Source: Bacillus sp. T3
Lineage (GTDB): Bacteria > Bacillota > Bacilli > Bacillales > Cytobacillaceae
Length of the DNA stretch: 64,000 nt
Direction of reading: 5' to 3'
Assembly (NCBI RefSeq): GCF_033449965.1
Contig: NZ_CP137761.1
Location: 4,488,001 to 4,552,000 of the forward strand
How positions within the stretch are numbered: position 1 is the stretch's first letter; each line of letters opens with the position of its first letter. The translations under genes and the position numbers were made by a program. Positions 13,226 through 22,300 of the stretch are shown here, in pieces. A model generated the notes under the pieces. The model was not told the DNA's origin. It ran no database searches and saw nothing but the letters and a program-made list of their open reading frames with translations.

Positions 13226-13906
13226 CTAGTGTTCAAACTTATATCCCACCCCTCTAATGCTGTGAAGTAAATCTTGCTTTCCAACGCCTTTCAGCTTTTT
13301 CCTGATTAACTTTACAGTAGCATCTATGGCTTTAGGAGCAACATCTGAATCATAGCCCCAAATTCGGTCCAGTATGACCTCTCGCGGCATAACTTGTCCT
13401 TTATTTTGCACCAATAAATCCAACAACTGAAATTCCCTTGGACTAAGCTGAATTTCTTCACTTCCCAGACGAACAATATGGCTCATCCGGTTCAATATTA
13501 AATCTTGTATGTGAATTTCCTCCTCCAAAATGGGGGCATAGTTGCGGCGGGATAAGGCTCTTAATCGGGCCAGTAGCTCATCGATTTCAAATGGTTTGAC
13601 TAAATAATCATCTGCTCCTGAATCCAGCCCTTCAATCCGGTCCTGCACGCTATCTTTGGCCGTTAGCATAAGAATTGCACCTGAATACCCTTGTTTACGC
13701 AAGCGACGGCAGACCTCTACGCCGGCTCCATTCGGCATCATCCAGTCAAGAATGAGTACATCATAATGAGAGTTAACACTGTAGTAAAAAGCATCTTCCC
13801 CGTCCTGTACCCACTCCACCTTGAATCCAGCCTTCTTTTTCAGCATATAGACAATTAGTTCCCCAAGATTGAGATCATCTTCGGCTAATAAGATATTCAT
13901 GGTCAT
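13226..13906 (-). CDS. OmpR/PhoB-family response regulator
   Basis: 226-residue DNA-binding regulator. The receiver domain (about 4-118) has the acidic pair AEDD, phospho-acceptor Asp in VLILDWMMP (about 53), Thr in LMLTAKD and Lys in DYLVKPFE. The winged-helix output domain follows (about 128-224, LSPREFQLLDLLVQNKG and IRGVGYKF). The start could be the ATG at 13906 or 13900: AAGGGG lies ahead of both, and the spacing fits 13900 slightly better. The kinase gene follows after 46 bases. A separate unit from the membrane/PspA genes upstream on the same strand, which may be its targets. Confidence 0.92.
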   Translation of the reverse strand: MTMNILLAEDDLNLGELIVYMLKKKAGFKVEWVQDGEDAFYYSVNSHYDVLILDWMMPNGAGVEVCRRLRKQGYSGAILMLTAKDSVQDRIEGLDSGADDYLVKPFEIDELLARLRALSRRNYAPILEEEIHIQDLILNRMSHIVRLGSEEIQLSPREFQLLDLLVQNKGQVMPREVILDRIWGYDSDVAPKAIDATVKLIRKKLKGVGKQDLLHSIRGVGYKFEH

Positions 13907-13992
13907 GAGCCCCTTTTACTTCAAGTGTTTTATATGTGCAGATGATATCCATTTACAAACACCTCCACCACTTGAATCGTACCAAATCAACC

Positions 13993-14709
13993 TTAATGTA
14001 TCCTTAAAAAATTTATGACAATATAATATCCAGTATATAAAGACTGACCTAGAAGAACAATCCCAAGCATCATTGCCGGGATGAATTTAACTCTAGCAAA
14101 AAGACCGGATTCAGACCGATTTTTTCGTTCCAAAAAACTTTGTCTGCACACTCGAATTCCGTTCACGATGGATTGCAGAAGTAGGATAGCGGCCAGAAAA
14201 ATACTGATATGCATAATTGCGATTGAATAGCCGAAATAAATCGGTAAAGCAAGCAACACAACAAAGGACAACGCCCACATGATACTCCAAAAATGGCGGA
14301 CCCATAGGATTGCAGCTCCGGCGATTAGACCGATAAACAAATACACAATCATTTGATAGCTTTGATTCGATACTAAATAAAATAGCACAATTGCCGCAAC
14401 CGACTCTCCCGTATATCCTACATAGGTAATAAGGGTATTTTTAAATCGGGAATTTTCTGCGATCGTCATGTTTCTTGAGCCTGTATGCTGCAGATTGATT
14501 CGGTTTGCCACGACCCCTTCCAAAATAACCCGGATTACTTCGCGTAGTAGAGTATTAAGATTAGAGAAATAAACTCTTACATAAGGGATTTTCGTTACAA
14601 TCAATGCAATGAATAGATAAACTAGTATAGGCAATGCACGGTTTAGAATGTTCAAATTGTCCATAACACTTGCTATATTCACGTTGTCCATTATGCTTGT
14701 CATATTCAT
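13993..14709 (-). CDS. multi-pass membrane protein resembling M50B-like proteins
   Basis: About 238 residues with six or more hydrophobic segments. A segment YVGYTGESVAAIVLFYLVS and a late SGLFARVKFIPAMMLGIVLLGQS recall the AGYLG and DA-x-LA-x-T-x-IP parts of M50B-like peptidases. I find no HExxH zinc motif, so it is not expected to be an active protease. The start at 14709 follows AAAGGAG closely; an in-frame ATG at 14748 lacks a ribosome site. It follows the PspA-like gene after a terminator. The family call is tentative. Confidence 0.6.
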   Translation of the reverse strand: MNMTSIMDNVNIASVMDNLNILNRALPILVYLFIALIVTKIPYVRVYFSNLNTLLREVIRVILEGVVANRINLQHTGSRNMTIAENSRFKNTLITYVGYTGESVAAIVLFYLVSNQSYQMIVYLFIGLIAGAAILWVRHFWSIMWALSFVVLLALPIYFGYSIAIMHISIFLAAILLLQSIVNGIRVCRQSFLERKNRSESGLFARVKFIPAMMLGIVLLGQSLYTGYYIVINFLRIH

Positions 14710-14742
14710 AATCAATCTCCTTTCTTTCTTATACAGAAAAAG

Positions 14743-14770
14743 AAGCACCTAATCTAAGCTGCCGGTGCTT
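14743..14770 (-). terminator. intrinsic terminator after the PspA-like gene
   Basis: AAGCACC and GGTGCTT form a 7-bp stem, with CTTTTTCTG on the minus strand, between the pspA homologue and the membrane gene at 13993-14709. Readthrough is possible because the tract is interrupted. Confidence 0.75.
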
Positions 14771-14799
14771 CCTTTCCAGTATTCTTTCATTAACCTGCT

Positions 14800-15479
14800 T
14801 TATACTAGACTCTCTTTTTCACTCTTTAGCTTTTCAAGCTCCTTATTGACTTCCTCTTCATTCACATAGTTCCGGAAGGCAGTATCATGATTTGCTAATG
14901 GATTAGCAAATTGGTTACCAGCTTGTACCTCCGCTTCCATTAATAAAATTCGTTCTTCTGCCCGAGCAACCCCTCTTGTAATATTATCTGTTTGGAAGGA
15001 AACCGTAGCTGACTGAATCTGTTTAATTGACTGAGCAACATTGGCTCGCGATGCTAATAGAATTTTTTTGTGCTGTAATTCGTTATACGTTTCTTGCAGT
15101 TCAACTAATTTCTCTTTAAGGATTTGGGTTTGTCCTTGAATGGCATCAAATTGTTGCTGATAGAGGCTAAGCTGATTTTCATGAATTAACTTTTCTTGCA
15201 CAGCCAATTTAGCAATTGTTTCTTCCCCTGGTCAAGAGCAAGCTTCGCTTGACGGGTTCTTTTATCGACTAAATTTTTTGTTTCCTGAATTAGCGCTGCT
15301 TGTTTATTTTCTACAAAAATCTGACGAGCAAGTGCTTTCTGACCTTTGGCCATTTCTTGCTCCATTTCTCTACTATATTCATTCAGCATTGCAATTGGAT
15401 CTTCCACTCCATCTAGAAGTCCATTAATATCAGCCTTTGCGATTGTTTTTATTCTTTTAAAAATACCCATTTTATTCAT
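14800..15479 (-). pseudogene. pspA: PspA/IM30-family membrane-stress protein, interrupted by one frameshift
   Basis: Peripheral membrane coiled-coil protein of the phage-shock/LiaH family, which protects a leaky membrane. The start MNKMGIFKRIKTIAKADINGL, then EDPIAMLNEYSREMEQE, and long heptad-rich helices are typical. The frame breaks at a run of four Gs (15225-15228, minus strand CAGGGGAAG). With one more G the protein reads LDQGEETIAKLAVQEKL and continues through FRNYVNEEEVNKELEKLK to the stop, about 226 residues, the usual family length. It begins just inside the 3' end of the preceding small membrane gene, so the two are translationally coupled. The symbol is by family resemblance. Confidence 0.82.
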
Positions 15480-15875
15480 TCTCCTTTTTAGTTGTTATAT
15501 TTTTTTCCCATTGATCCAATAGGCTTGCATTTTGGTTCATGATTGGTCTAGTTGTACTCAAAATGGATGTATCGATAAACTGCTGCATAGATGAAGCCTT
15601 TGCTTTTCTTCTTAGCCATTTTACTAAGAGAACCAAAACAGCCATCCCGATCATGAGGAATAATAGGGATCCGATCCAGGAAAATCCGCCATGATGAGGT
15701 CCTGACATAACTTGGTGGGCTTCAAAGCCTCCTCGTCCTCCCATTTCTCCTCGACCCCCATGTCCATGTGGTCCGGCTGCTAGGGTAGTAACTCCCCAAA
15801 CAGAAAGTAGATTCCCAAAACCATTGGCGTGATGATCGCACCCCAGAAAATCGTTTTCTTAGATTTAGAATTCAT
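15472..15875 (-). pseudogene. small membrane protein, probably one gene split by a frameshift
   Basis: A strong ribosome site (AAAGGAGG) precedes ATG at 15875, opening MNSKSKKTIFWGAIITPMV and one hydrophobic helix. That frame stops at 15780. If the G run at 15794-15797 (minus GGGG) had one more G, the reading would continue through a Gly/His-rich stretch (GPHGHGGRGEMGGRGG) into the frame 15472-15744. That frame has a second helix (GSLLFLMIGMAVLVLLVKWL) and a basic/polar tail. The repaired protein would be about 134 residues with two membrane spans. Neither half alone looks complete, since 15744 lacks well-spaced ribosome binding. It overlaps the pspA start by 8 bases. Function unknown; probably part of the same envelope-stress unit. 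Confidence 0.65.
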
Positions 15876-16069
15876 TCTTTTTTCCTCCTTTCGTTCTCGA
15901 TGAATATAGATTAATAGAGGTTGGTGAAAACTTGGTGAAAGGAAGAAGCTTTTTGAAAAAATTAATAGAAACAATTAATAATATTTACTGCTCTAGGGAT
16001 AAAGCGAAAATAACTAGTAATTCCTAATTATGTTAAAATAAAGATAACAATTGATTAGGGAGGTCAGTC

Positions 16070-17041
16070 ATGAAAAGAAATAAGTTAGTTGTTGTAGGTG
16101 TAGGCCATGTTGGCTCTTATGTTCTTGCAGATGCCATGAAATTAGGGCTTTTCGCGGAAATTGTAGTCATTGATACCGATAAGGATGTTGCCTATGGCGA
16201 AGCTCTTGACCAAGAACATGCAACTGCTCTTACATATATGTCTAATACAACGGTTCGTGCGGGGGATTATTCCGAATGTGCGAATGCAGATGTAATTATC
16301 TGTGCGGCTGGTCCTAGCGTAATAAAAAGTGATGAAGATACGATGCCGGACAGGGTCCAATTAGCTGTTGTTAATTCAAAGGTCATTCGTGAAGTGATGA
16401 CTGGAATTACGAAATATACGAAAGACGCCATCATTATTTTCATAACAAATCCGTTAGATACGATGGTGTACATAGCAGAAAATGAATTTGGTTATCCGAA
16501 GGGACGCATATTCGGAACCGGAACAATGCTTGATTCTGCACGTCTGCGAAAAATCATTGCTACTAATTATGACATCGACCCAAAAAGTGTAACAGGCTAT
16601 ATGATGGGCGAACACGGACATACCGCTTTCCCCGTATTAAGCCGCTTAAATGTACAAGGGTTTGGTGAGAAAGAATTAGACCAAGTTCTTCAAGGTAAAG
16701 AACCATTAAGTCGGGATGGTATTAAAAAACAAGTTGTACAAGCAGCATTTGATGTGTTGAATGGGAAAGGTTGGACAAATGCAGGTGTTGCCCAAGCTGC
16801 TGTTACACTAGCAAAGGCTGTTATGCTGGATGAGCGCAGTGTTTATCCAGTGTCGACAACATTACACGGACAATATGGATACGATGGGGATGTTGCTTTA
16901 AGTATTCCATGTGTCATCGGGAGAAATGGTGTAGAAAAACAATTAGAAATTGCTCTCGATGCCCAAGAACTTGAATGGCTTCATCAATCCGCGGAATATA
17001 TTAAAGAAACGATGAAAGTGGCTAAGACAAGTAGCATTTGA
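16070..17041 (+). CDS. L-lactate / L-2-hydroxyacid dehydrogenase family protein
   Basis: NAD-dependent oxidoreductase of the LDH/MDH superfamily, 323 residues. The Rossmann GVGHVGS motif is at about 10-16, VIDTD at about 33-37, NPLD near 127, LDSARLR near 153-159 and the active-site His block GEHGHTAFP near 180. Classical LDHs have GEHGD there and NPVD, so this protein looks closer to the L-2-hydroxyisocaproate dehydrogenase branch. Substrate could be lactate or branched 2-hydroxyacids. ATG follows AGGGAGG. It is convergent with lutABC, separated by back-to-back terminators. Cytosolic. Confidence 0.82.
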   Translation: MKRNKLVVVGVGHVGSYVLADAMKLGLFAEIVVIDTDKDVAYGEALDQEHATALTYMSNTTVRAGDYSECANADVIICAAGPSVIKSDEDTMPDRVQLAVVNSKVIREVMTGITKYTKDAIIIFITNPLDTMVYIAENEFGYPKGRIFGTGTMLDSARLRKIIATNYDIDPKSVTGYMMGEHGHTAFPVLSRLNVQGFGEKELDQVLQGKEPLSRDGIKKQVVQAAFDVLNGKGWTNAGVAQAAVTLAKAVMLDERSVYPVSTTLHGQYGYDGDVALSIPCVIGRNGVEKQLEIALDAQELEWLHQSAEYIKETMKVAKTSSI

Positions 17042-17088
17042 TCATCTACCACTCTAGTTTGATGGTTACAACTTTTATTTCTTTGTAG

Positions 17089-17115
17089 GCGAACAGGTTT
17101 TGTCCTGTTCGTCTG
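17089..17115 (+). terminator. intrinsic terminator of the dehydrogenase gene
   Basis: GCGAACAGG pairs with CCTGTTCGTC around a TTTTGT loop, followed by TGTTTTAATT. Confidence 0.85.
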
Positions 17116-17164
17116 TTTTAATTAATTCTTCAAGCATAACGTGTATCACCATGTAACGAAAAAA

Positions 17165-17199
17165 GAGTTCCAAACCCCTTAATAAGGAAGCTGGAACTC
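17165..17199 (-). terminator. intrinsic terminator of lutABC
   Basis: GAGTTCCA (17165-17172) and TGGAACTC (17192-17199) form an 8-bp stem with TTTTTTCG on the minus strand, 14 bases after the lutC stop. Confidence 0.87.
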
Positions 17200-17212
17200 A
17201 TAATTTTATAAT

Positions 17213-17923
17213 TTATAAATCAGAAACAATGAGATAAGTTAAACGAATAGGTCCATGTACACCCCATACTTTGTTTAACTCAATGTCAGAGGAACTACTT
17301 GAGCCACAAATAAAGTTAATGGCTGCAGGGTTTATTCCTTGTTTTGATAGTTCATGTAGTTTTTGCATTCCTTGTGTTAAACGAGGAACAATGGTACTTT
17401 GCGGCACAATACAAACATAATTTAAAGGCAGGAAGTTTGATGATCTTCCTCTTCCTAACTTATCAATGACCGTGTAAGAAGCTGTTTCAGCAATTGAAAG
17501 ATCACTAATACACACGCCATAAGACGCATTCAAAGCCTTATCGATATTTTCACGGCCCTTTTCATCCGTCCAAACATAGGCGTCTTTTAGCGCATCTTCA
17601 AGACCCCATTGGGCAAAACGCTCATCGTTCCAAGCGATAATTGGTCCTGTTCCATGTTCAACTAGTTTCTCAGCAATCGTTTTTGCAAGATCTTTTTTCT
17701 CGATAATTAAGGAATCTATCTTACCGCCCGATCCAGCTTTGTTAACTTGAGCATTCTTATGGAATTCTTCCGCTAATTGAGCTTGAGTAAAGCCTTTATA
17801 AATTTCAAGTTGAGGTTTGCTTGATAATTCAGGATGGACAACTTCTTTCGGCATTGGGCGACCAAGTATGTTTGAAAGGTTAGAAATAAATGATTCTCTA
17901 TTTAAAATTTGTCCTTGTACCAT
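17213..17923 (-). CDS. lutC: lactate utilisation protein LutC
   Basis: Third subunit of the LutABC L-lactate oxidation system, 236 residues, LUD-domain protein. Typical features are FISNLSNILGRP near the start, then AWNDERFAQWG, SDLSIAETASYTVI and the C-terminal INFICGSSSSSDIEL with HGPIRLTYLIV. The ATG overlaps the lutB stop by one base (TAATG), behind GGAGGAG. Last gene of the operon. Confidence 0.95.
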   Translation of the reverse strand: MVQGQILNRESFISNLSNILGRPMPKEVVHPELSSKPQLEIYKGFTQAQLAEEFHKNAQVNKAGSGGKIDSLIIEKKDLAKTIAEKLVEHGTGPIIAWNDERFAQWGLEDALKDAYVWTDEKGRENIDKALNASYGVCISDLSIAETASYTVIDKLGRGRSSNFLPLNYVCIVPQSTIVPRLTQGMQKLHELSKQGINPAAINFICGSSSSSDIELNKVWGVHGPIRLTYLIVSDL

Positions 17924-19350
17924 TATTTATCTCCTCCTTTACTTCTAGCTTCATACCAATCTCTGAAACGTGTTTTTTCCAATGCAGGCAAGTCACGTTT
18001 GTCTGTCCAACCTTTAAGAATACTAACACCCTTTTTAATTTTTCCATCTTCCATCAATGGTTTTGTCATGAATGGCGCAACACTTGTTCCTAGCTTGTAC
18101 ATCCAAGGACGGCTTAGAACCATACCTGCTCCAGACATACTCGCACCCCAGAACGCTGAAACCTTCTTTTCTTCAGCTAATACACGTTTGTGCTCATGAA
18201 TTAATGAGTGCAACGGGATATTAGATGGACAAACTTCTGTACATTCCCCACAAAGTGAGCACATATATGGAAGTTCTTTGAAATCACCATAACCGGCAAG
18301 TAGTGGCGTTAACACAACACCAAGTGGTCCAGAATAGATTGCATTATAAGAGTGGCCACCAACTTGACGATATACAGGACAAGCATTTAAACAGGCAGCG
18401 CAGCGCATACATTGTAATACTTCTTTGAATTGAGACTGCAATACTTTCGAACGTCCATTATCAACGATTACCACATGAAATTCTTTTGCACCGTCCGCAG
18501 CGCCTTCTTCAGTAATCCCGTTTACAAATGTCGTATAACTTGTATTTTTTGCCCCTACTGCACTTCTAGCCAATAAGCTAATACAGATATCTGCATCTTC
18601 ATAAGTGGCACAAATACGTTCCATCCCCATAACAGCTACCTGTAATTCAGGTGCAGATGTACAAAGGTCGATATTTCCTTCATTACTGATTAATGAAATC
18701 GCTCCAGATTCAGCAATAGCAAAGTTACATCCGTAAATTCCCATATCAGCCGTTACATACTCATTACGTAGTGAAGCACGAGCAAATGCCGCTAGGTCTT
18801 CCGGAATATCGTTGCCACTATATCCATTCTTGGCAAAAACATCACGAATTTGGGTTTTGTTTAAATGTAAAGATGGCACGACCATATGTGAAGGTGGATT
18901 CCAGTCATCTAATTGCAAAATGTATTCAGCTAAGTCCGTTTCTTTTACATCTACACCAGCATCCATCATTGCATGGTTCAGTCCAATTTCCTCTGTCACC
19001 ATCGATTTAGCTTTTACAACTTTTTTAACACCTCTTTCAATTGCTAGATTCGTAACATACTGAGAGGCTTCCTTCGCATCCTTGGCAAAAAATACGTTAC
19101 CTCCATTTTTGATAACGTTTTCAGAAAACTGATTTAAATAGAAATCTAAGTTTTCAAGAACGTGGGCACGAACTTCTCCTGATAGTTTTTGCCACTCAGC
19201 GAAATTACCATCTCCCAATTGTGATAGCACGTTCGTTCTATTTTTACTAATTAAATCTTGAGCTTTTACCATTGCCGCACGCATGAAATCATCGTTTAGA
19301 TTCTTTTCAAGATTTTTCTCAAAAGTTTGCTCATTAATCTTAATTCCCAT
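17923..19350 (-). CDS. lutB: lactate utilisation iron-sulfur protein LutB
   Basis: 475-residue iron-sulfur subunit of LutABC, which oxidises L-lactate to pyruvate in the cytosol or at the membrane. An N-terminal LUD domain (GIYGCNFAIAESGAI, SLISNEGN) is followed by two ferredoxin-type cysteine clusters, CMRCAACLNACPVY (about residues 310-323) and CSLCGECTEVCPSN (about 360-373), and a C-terminal DUF3390-like region. ATG at 19350, after lutA with a short gap. Full length. Confidence 0.96.
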   Translation of the reverse strand: MGIKINEQTFEKNLEKNLNDDFMRAAMVKAQDLISKNRTNVLSQLGDGNFAEWQKLSGEVRAHVLENLDFYLNQFSENVIKNGGNVFFAKDAKEASQYVTNLAIERGVKKVVKAKSMVTEEIGLNHAMMDAGVDVKETDLAEYILQLDDWNPPSHMVVPSLHLNKTQIRDVFAKNGYSGNDIPEDLAAFARASLRNEYVTADMGIYGCNFAIAESGAISLISNEGNIDLCTSAPELQVAVMGMERICATYEDADICISLLARSAVGAKNTSYTTFVNGITEEGAADGAKEFHVVIVDNGRSKVLQSQFKEVLQCMRCAACLNACPVYRQVGGHSYNAIYSGPLGVVLTPLLAGYGDFKELPYMCSLCGECTEVCPSNIPLHSLIHEHKRVLAEEKKVSAFWGASMSGAGMVLSRPWMYKLGTSVAPFMTKPLMEDGKIKKGVSILKGWTDKRDLPALEKTRFRDWYEARSKGGDK

Positions 19351-19365
19351 TTTGGCTCCCCCTCA

Positions 19366-20082
19366 CTATTTAGAATTTAGCACTTCAGCAATATGCATTA
19401 CTTTGATATTGGATCCAAGTCTACTTAAACGTCCACCAATATTCATTAGACAAGCGAAATCTGCGCCTATCAAATAATCAGGGTTCGCTTCCATGATATA
19501 CCTTGCTTTTTCATCAGCAACTTCAGCTGAAATGTCCCCCATTTTAACAGAGAAGGTACCACCAAACCCGCAACATTTGTGCGAATTGTGGAAATCTACT
19601 AATTCTAGGCCTTCTACTTTCGAAAGAAGTTTTATAGGTTGTTCTTTTACTTTTAAAAATCTGGATGTATGGCAGTTGTGATGGTAAACAGCCTTTCCTG
19701 GAAGTTTCGCAGAAAAATCGTCTACATTAATCACTTCAATTAGGAATTGTGATAATTCGTATGTTTTTGCGGCAACTTTTTCCGCTCTTGCTTTCCATTC
19801 TTTATCATCAGCTAGAATATGTGGATATTCTTTTACAAAATAAACACAAGAACCTGATGGTGAAACAATCGCATCAGCATGTTCAAATGTTTCGATAAAG
19901 TGCTTGATTGTGTTTTTCGTTTTCTCTACGTATCCAGTGTTGTACGTAGGTTGACCGCAACATGTTTGTTGCTTAGGATAATCGATTTCATGCCCCAGAC
20001 CCTCAAGTAATTCAACTGTTGCTTTACCGACATTCATTGCCATAAAATCGACAATACAGGTTGTAAATAATGTTACTTTCAT
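19366..20082 (-). CDS. lutA: lactate utilisation protein LutA (CCG-domain subunit)
   Basis: First gene of the lut operon, 238 residues. Two cysteine-rich CCG motifs (QQTCCGQPTYNTGY near residue 38-51 and HKCCGFGGTFS near 166-176) bind a non-cubane iron-sulfur centre, as in heterodisulfide reductase subunit B. Start MKVTLFTTCIVDFM is typical. Upstream (20083-20200) there is no LutR gene; an imperfect dyad TGTATCAGAATTCTACA near 20140-20160 could be an operator but I cannot confirm it. Confidence 0.95.
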   Translation of the reverse strand: MKVTLFTTCIVDFMAMNVGKATVELLEGLGHEIDYPKQQTCCGQPTYNTGYVEKTKNTIKHFIETFEHADAIVSPSGSCVYFVKEYPHILADDKEWKARAEKVAAKTYELSQFLIEVINVDDFSAKLPGKAVYHHNCHTSRFLKVKEQPIKLLSKVEGLELVDFHNSHKCCGFGGTFSVKMGDISAEVADEKARYIMEANPDYLIGADFACLMNIGGRLSRLGSNIKVMHIAEVLNSK

Positions 20083-20285
20083 TTAAAAATCTCCCCCTGA
20101 TTTAGTAACTATCTCCGCTATTATACAAAAATAATAAATTTCCTGTATCAGAATTCTACAAAGTTCATAATATCTACCTTTCTATGCGATATATTTAAAA
20201 AATGATGCGATTAAGAATTAGAAAAACTAATGAAAGATCACTTTGTGCACTGATTTTTTAATAGTCAATATCGTTATTAAATAGA

Positions 20286-20331
20286 ACAAAGAAGTCCTGA
20301 AACTATTTCAATAGTTTCAGGACTTCTTTGT
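20286..20331. terminator. long perfect hairpin, possibly the ancestral groESL terminator
   Basis: A 21-bp perfect inverted repeat (20286-20306 with 20311-20331, loop TTCA). On the minus strand it is followed by TTCTATTT, a weak U tract. It lies between lutA and the first island remnant, where the end of the groEL transcript would have been before the insertions. That role is inferred from position. The rest of 20100-20416 has no gene; a 7-bp inverted repeat (TGGTGGA/TCCACCA) spans about 20341-20401. Confidence 0.55.
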
Positions 20332-20416
20332 ATATGTAGTTGGTGGATGACACTTCTTGATTCTATTATCAAAACATAATGGGAGTATACTATTTTCCAC
20401 CACAGGACGAGTACCG

Positions 20417-20476
20417 CAAGAAATGAAAAAAGAGGCTTCTCAAAAGTTCGCTGAACTCATGAGAAGCCTCCGTTAA
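20417..20476 (+). pseudogene. 3'-terminal remnant of a groEL-site integrase
   Basis: Twenty codons reading QEMKKEASQKFAELMRSLR and stop, matching exactly the C-terminus of the complete integrase at 57625-58836. Nothing upstream continues the frame. It is followed, as in the intact copy, by CTATGTTAGCAAAATG and then by a groEL-end sequence. This is the scar of an earlier element of the same family whose body has been lost. Confidence 0.85.
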
Positions 20477-20486
20477 TTTCATCTAT

Positions 20487-20557
20487 GTTAGCAAAATGTA
20501 AGTATTTCACTCTTACCTTACTCAAAAACAAAGGCTTTGAGGGGCTACATCATGCCG
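20487..20557 (+). repeat. right-end arm site plus degenerate groEL-end attachment core
   Basis: GTTAGCAAAATGTAAGT (20487-20503) corresponds to the arm repeat at 58847-58863. The groEL-tail core TACATCATGCCG follows at 20546-20557, preceded by TTTGAGGGGC as at 58905-58916. Together these copy the int-to-groEL junction at 58837-58934 with mutations, so this is the right end of an old insertion. Confidence 0.8.
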
Positions 20558-20693
20558 TCCTGAGTTTAGAGTGTGTAATATCGTTAACGAGAGGTGCAAA
20601 AATTGCGGTAAATCAATGTCTTGGATATTACTGGTTGTAACATCTTTAACGTCGATTTACTGTTTTATCGAATTGCGTTAGCAAAATGTTAGC
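20558..20693 (+). repeat. element left-end module, copy 1
   Basis: About 135 bases clearly similar to 22317-22452. Both share GAGTGTGTAATATCGTTAACG, a second TGTAACATCTTTAACG, a GGTAAATC...GATTTAC pair, and end in GTTAGCAAAATGTTAGC (20677-20693). The repeated short motifs look like integrase arm-binding sites. It lies immediately inside the degenerate att core at 20546. Confidence 0.75.
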
Positions 20694-20720
20694 GTGTTAG
20701 TTTGTTTATACAATTAAAGT

Positions 20721-21782
20721 TCATACAATTTTATTATAAAGATCAAATAACACTTTGGGTAATTTTGGGTTTTTTGAAAGTTTTCCAAAACTGAAATATT
20801 CTTGGACATACTGTAAATCTTCTTTTTCACAAGCTAATGCAAAACATAAATAAAAAATTGAAATTCCACTCGTGACCGATTCCCATCGTTTCTCATGCAT
20901 TGACAACCACTTTTCTCCAAGAGTTTTAATAATTTCTTTTCTTGATTCTAAGGATTCCTTCAATTTTTCGATCGTATCAATTCCAAAGAAACTTAGTTGA
21001 TTAATTCTTTTTGCAATATATCTCTCATCATATTCAACGGTAATTGCCTTAGTTATAATCATAAAATGTTGCTCGATTTCATAAACTATTTTATCTTCCT
21101 GCAGAAATTCCTTTAATGATATATTATCTATAAATAAATTTAAATTTTGGGATTTAATTTGTTCTTTAACTTCAATTGTATACTTTTTTATTTCTTCTTT
21201 TATTCTTATGAATTCGATATCTGCTAATTCCAATAAACCTGCTATCCTAGAGAACTTTCTTCTCATATCAACAGGAATTTCTATAGCACTCTTATATCCA
21301 ATATCATGTTCAATTTCTGCCCACGCATGTTGCAAAATAGATCTTATTTGAATTTCAAAATTAATTTCATTAAACCTTGAATACTCAGGTAGGGATGCTC
21401 TTGGCTCTGTTAATTTAATAATATAATGGAGTGATGAGTACCCAAAAGAGTCGAAATTTTTATTCCTTTTATCACATGAGTTATTTTTGTCTACATGAAA
21501 CTGAGATTTAACAATATTAGCAATTGTATCAACATCATCTTCAAAATATGTTATAACTCTTAGACCCAGAATATCAGTAATTTTATCTAAACCCGTATAT
21601 TTATCTTCTTTACTATCAATTTTCTTAGATAAACTATTCCTGTCTTTTACCCTTGATTCAATACCATGAATAGTAATCCCGTTTTCCTTAATCAAGGAAA
21701 ATATTAAATCTCTCAATTTTTTCTCGTATTCCAAGTATATTATTTTCTTTTGGTCATATTCTTTTAAAATTACTTCTTTCAA
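20721..21782 (-). CDS. RelA/SpoT-domain nucleotide pyrophosphokinase (small-alarmone-synthetase or CapRel-like)
   Basis: Stand-alone (p)ppGpp synthetase-type protein, about 353 residues. It transfers pyrophosphate from ATP, to a nucleotide in housekeeping enzymes or to tRNA in toxic relatives. The RelA_SpoT domain (about 30-185) has ESRVKDRNSLSKKI, DILGLRVITYFEDDV, YSSLHYIIKL and EIQIRSILQHAWAEIEHD, all expected synthetase motifs. No hydrolase HD domain is visible. The roughly 165-residue C-terminal helical extension is unlike the short SAS enzymes SasA/SasB. A GTG frame opens at 21797, but TTG at 21782 sits seven bases after GAGGGG. It is the only gene between two attachment cores, so it is cargo and may be an anti-phage toxin. 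That role is inference. Confidence 0.78.
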   Translation of the reverse strand: MKEVILKEYDQKKIIYLEYEKKLRDLIFSLIKENGITIHGIESRVKDRNSLSKKIDSKEDKYTGLDKITDILGLRVITYFEDDVDTIANIVKSQFHVDKNNSCDKRNKNFDSFGYSSLHYIIKLTEPRASLPEYSRFNEINFEIQIRSILQHAWAEIEHDIGYKSAIEIPVDMRRKFSRIAGLLELADIEFIRIKEEIKKYTIEVKEQIKSQNLNLFIDNISLKEFLQEDKIVYEIEQHFMIITKAITVEYDERYIAKRINQLSFFGIDTIEKLKESLESRKEIIKTLGEKWLSMHEKRWESVTSGISIFYLCFALACEKEDLQYVQEYFSFGKLSKNPKLPKVLFDLYNKIV

Positions 21783-22183
21783 AACTCTTCCCCTCACCGA
21801 ACTTAACCCTTTTCACTTTACCTTGGTGCGTAACAATCTTTGTCTCTCCGTGAACAGGTAGTTCGGTGAGTCTGGCCTTCCGTTACACACAACAACAGCA
21901 ATATTTCCATTTTGCACCATTATATCAATCTCTAACTTCATTATGCTATGATTATTATCTATTTCTATTAACCTTATTGGAACTTCCCAAATGCTCCTTC
22001 AATTTATTTTTATAGATTATTCATTACCTCAACTCCTTAATCAAATAAAAAGGACACCAAATGCAGGTATAATACCGTTCATTCAGTATCCTACAGCGGG
22101 CTAGTAGAATTACTATTTAATTAATTCATTCTTAAATGGAACGTACAAAAAATTTTCATTTATCCAAATTTTAATAACATAAA

Positions 22184-22219
22184 AAAAACCACTCCCTTAT
22201 TTTTTAGGAAGTGGTTTTT
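22184..22219. terminator. bidirectional terminator in the intergenic stretch 21798-22300
   Basis: AAAACCACTTCCT-type stem (AACCACTCCC with GGAAGTGGTT) with T runs on both outer sides. The surrounding 21798-22300 holds no gene that I can support. Its right margin (22280-22300) weakly resembles the DNA that precedes the other groEL-end cores. Confidence 0.8.
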
Positions 22220-22300
22220 GCTATTGATATCAATTATTTACCATAAATTCTTCTCAAAACGGGGAGAAAACAGCTTTCTCAAATGTTTGGCTCAGGAGCC

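Noticed and set aside
15780..15974. 64-codon frame as an independent gene
   Set aside because: Its upstream half lies before the ribosome site; from 15875 it reads better as the first part of one gene frameshifted at 15794-15797.
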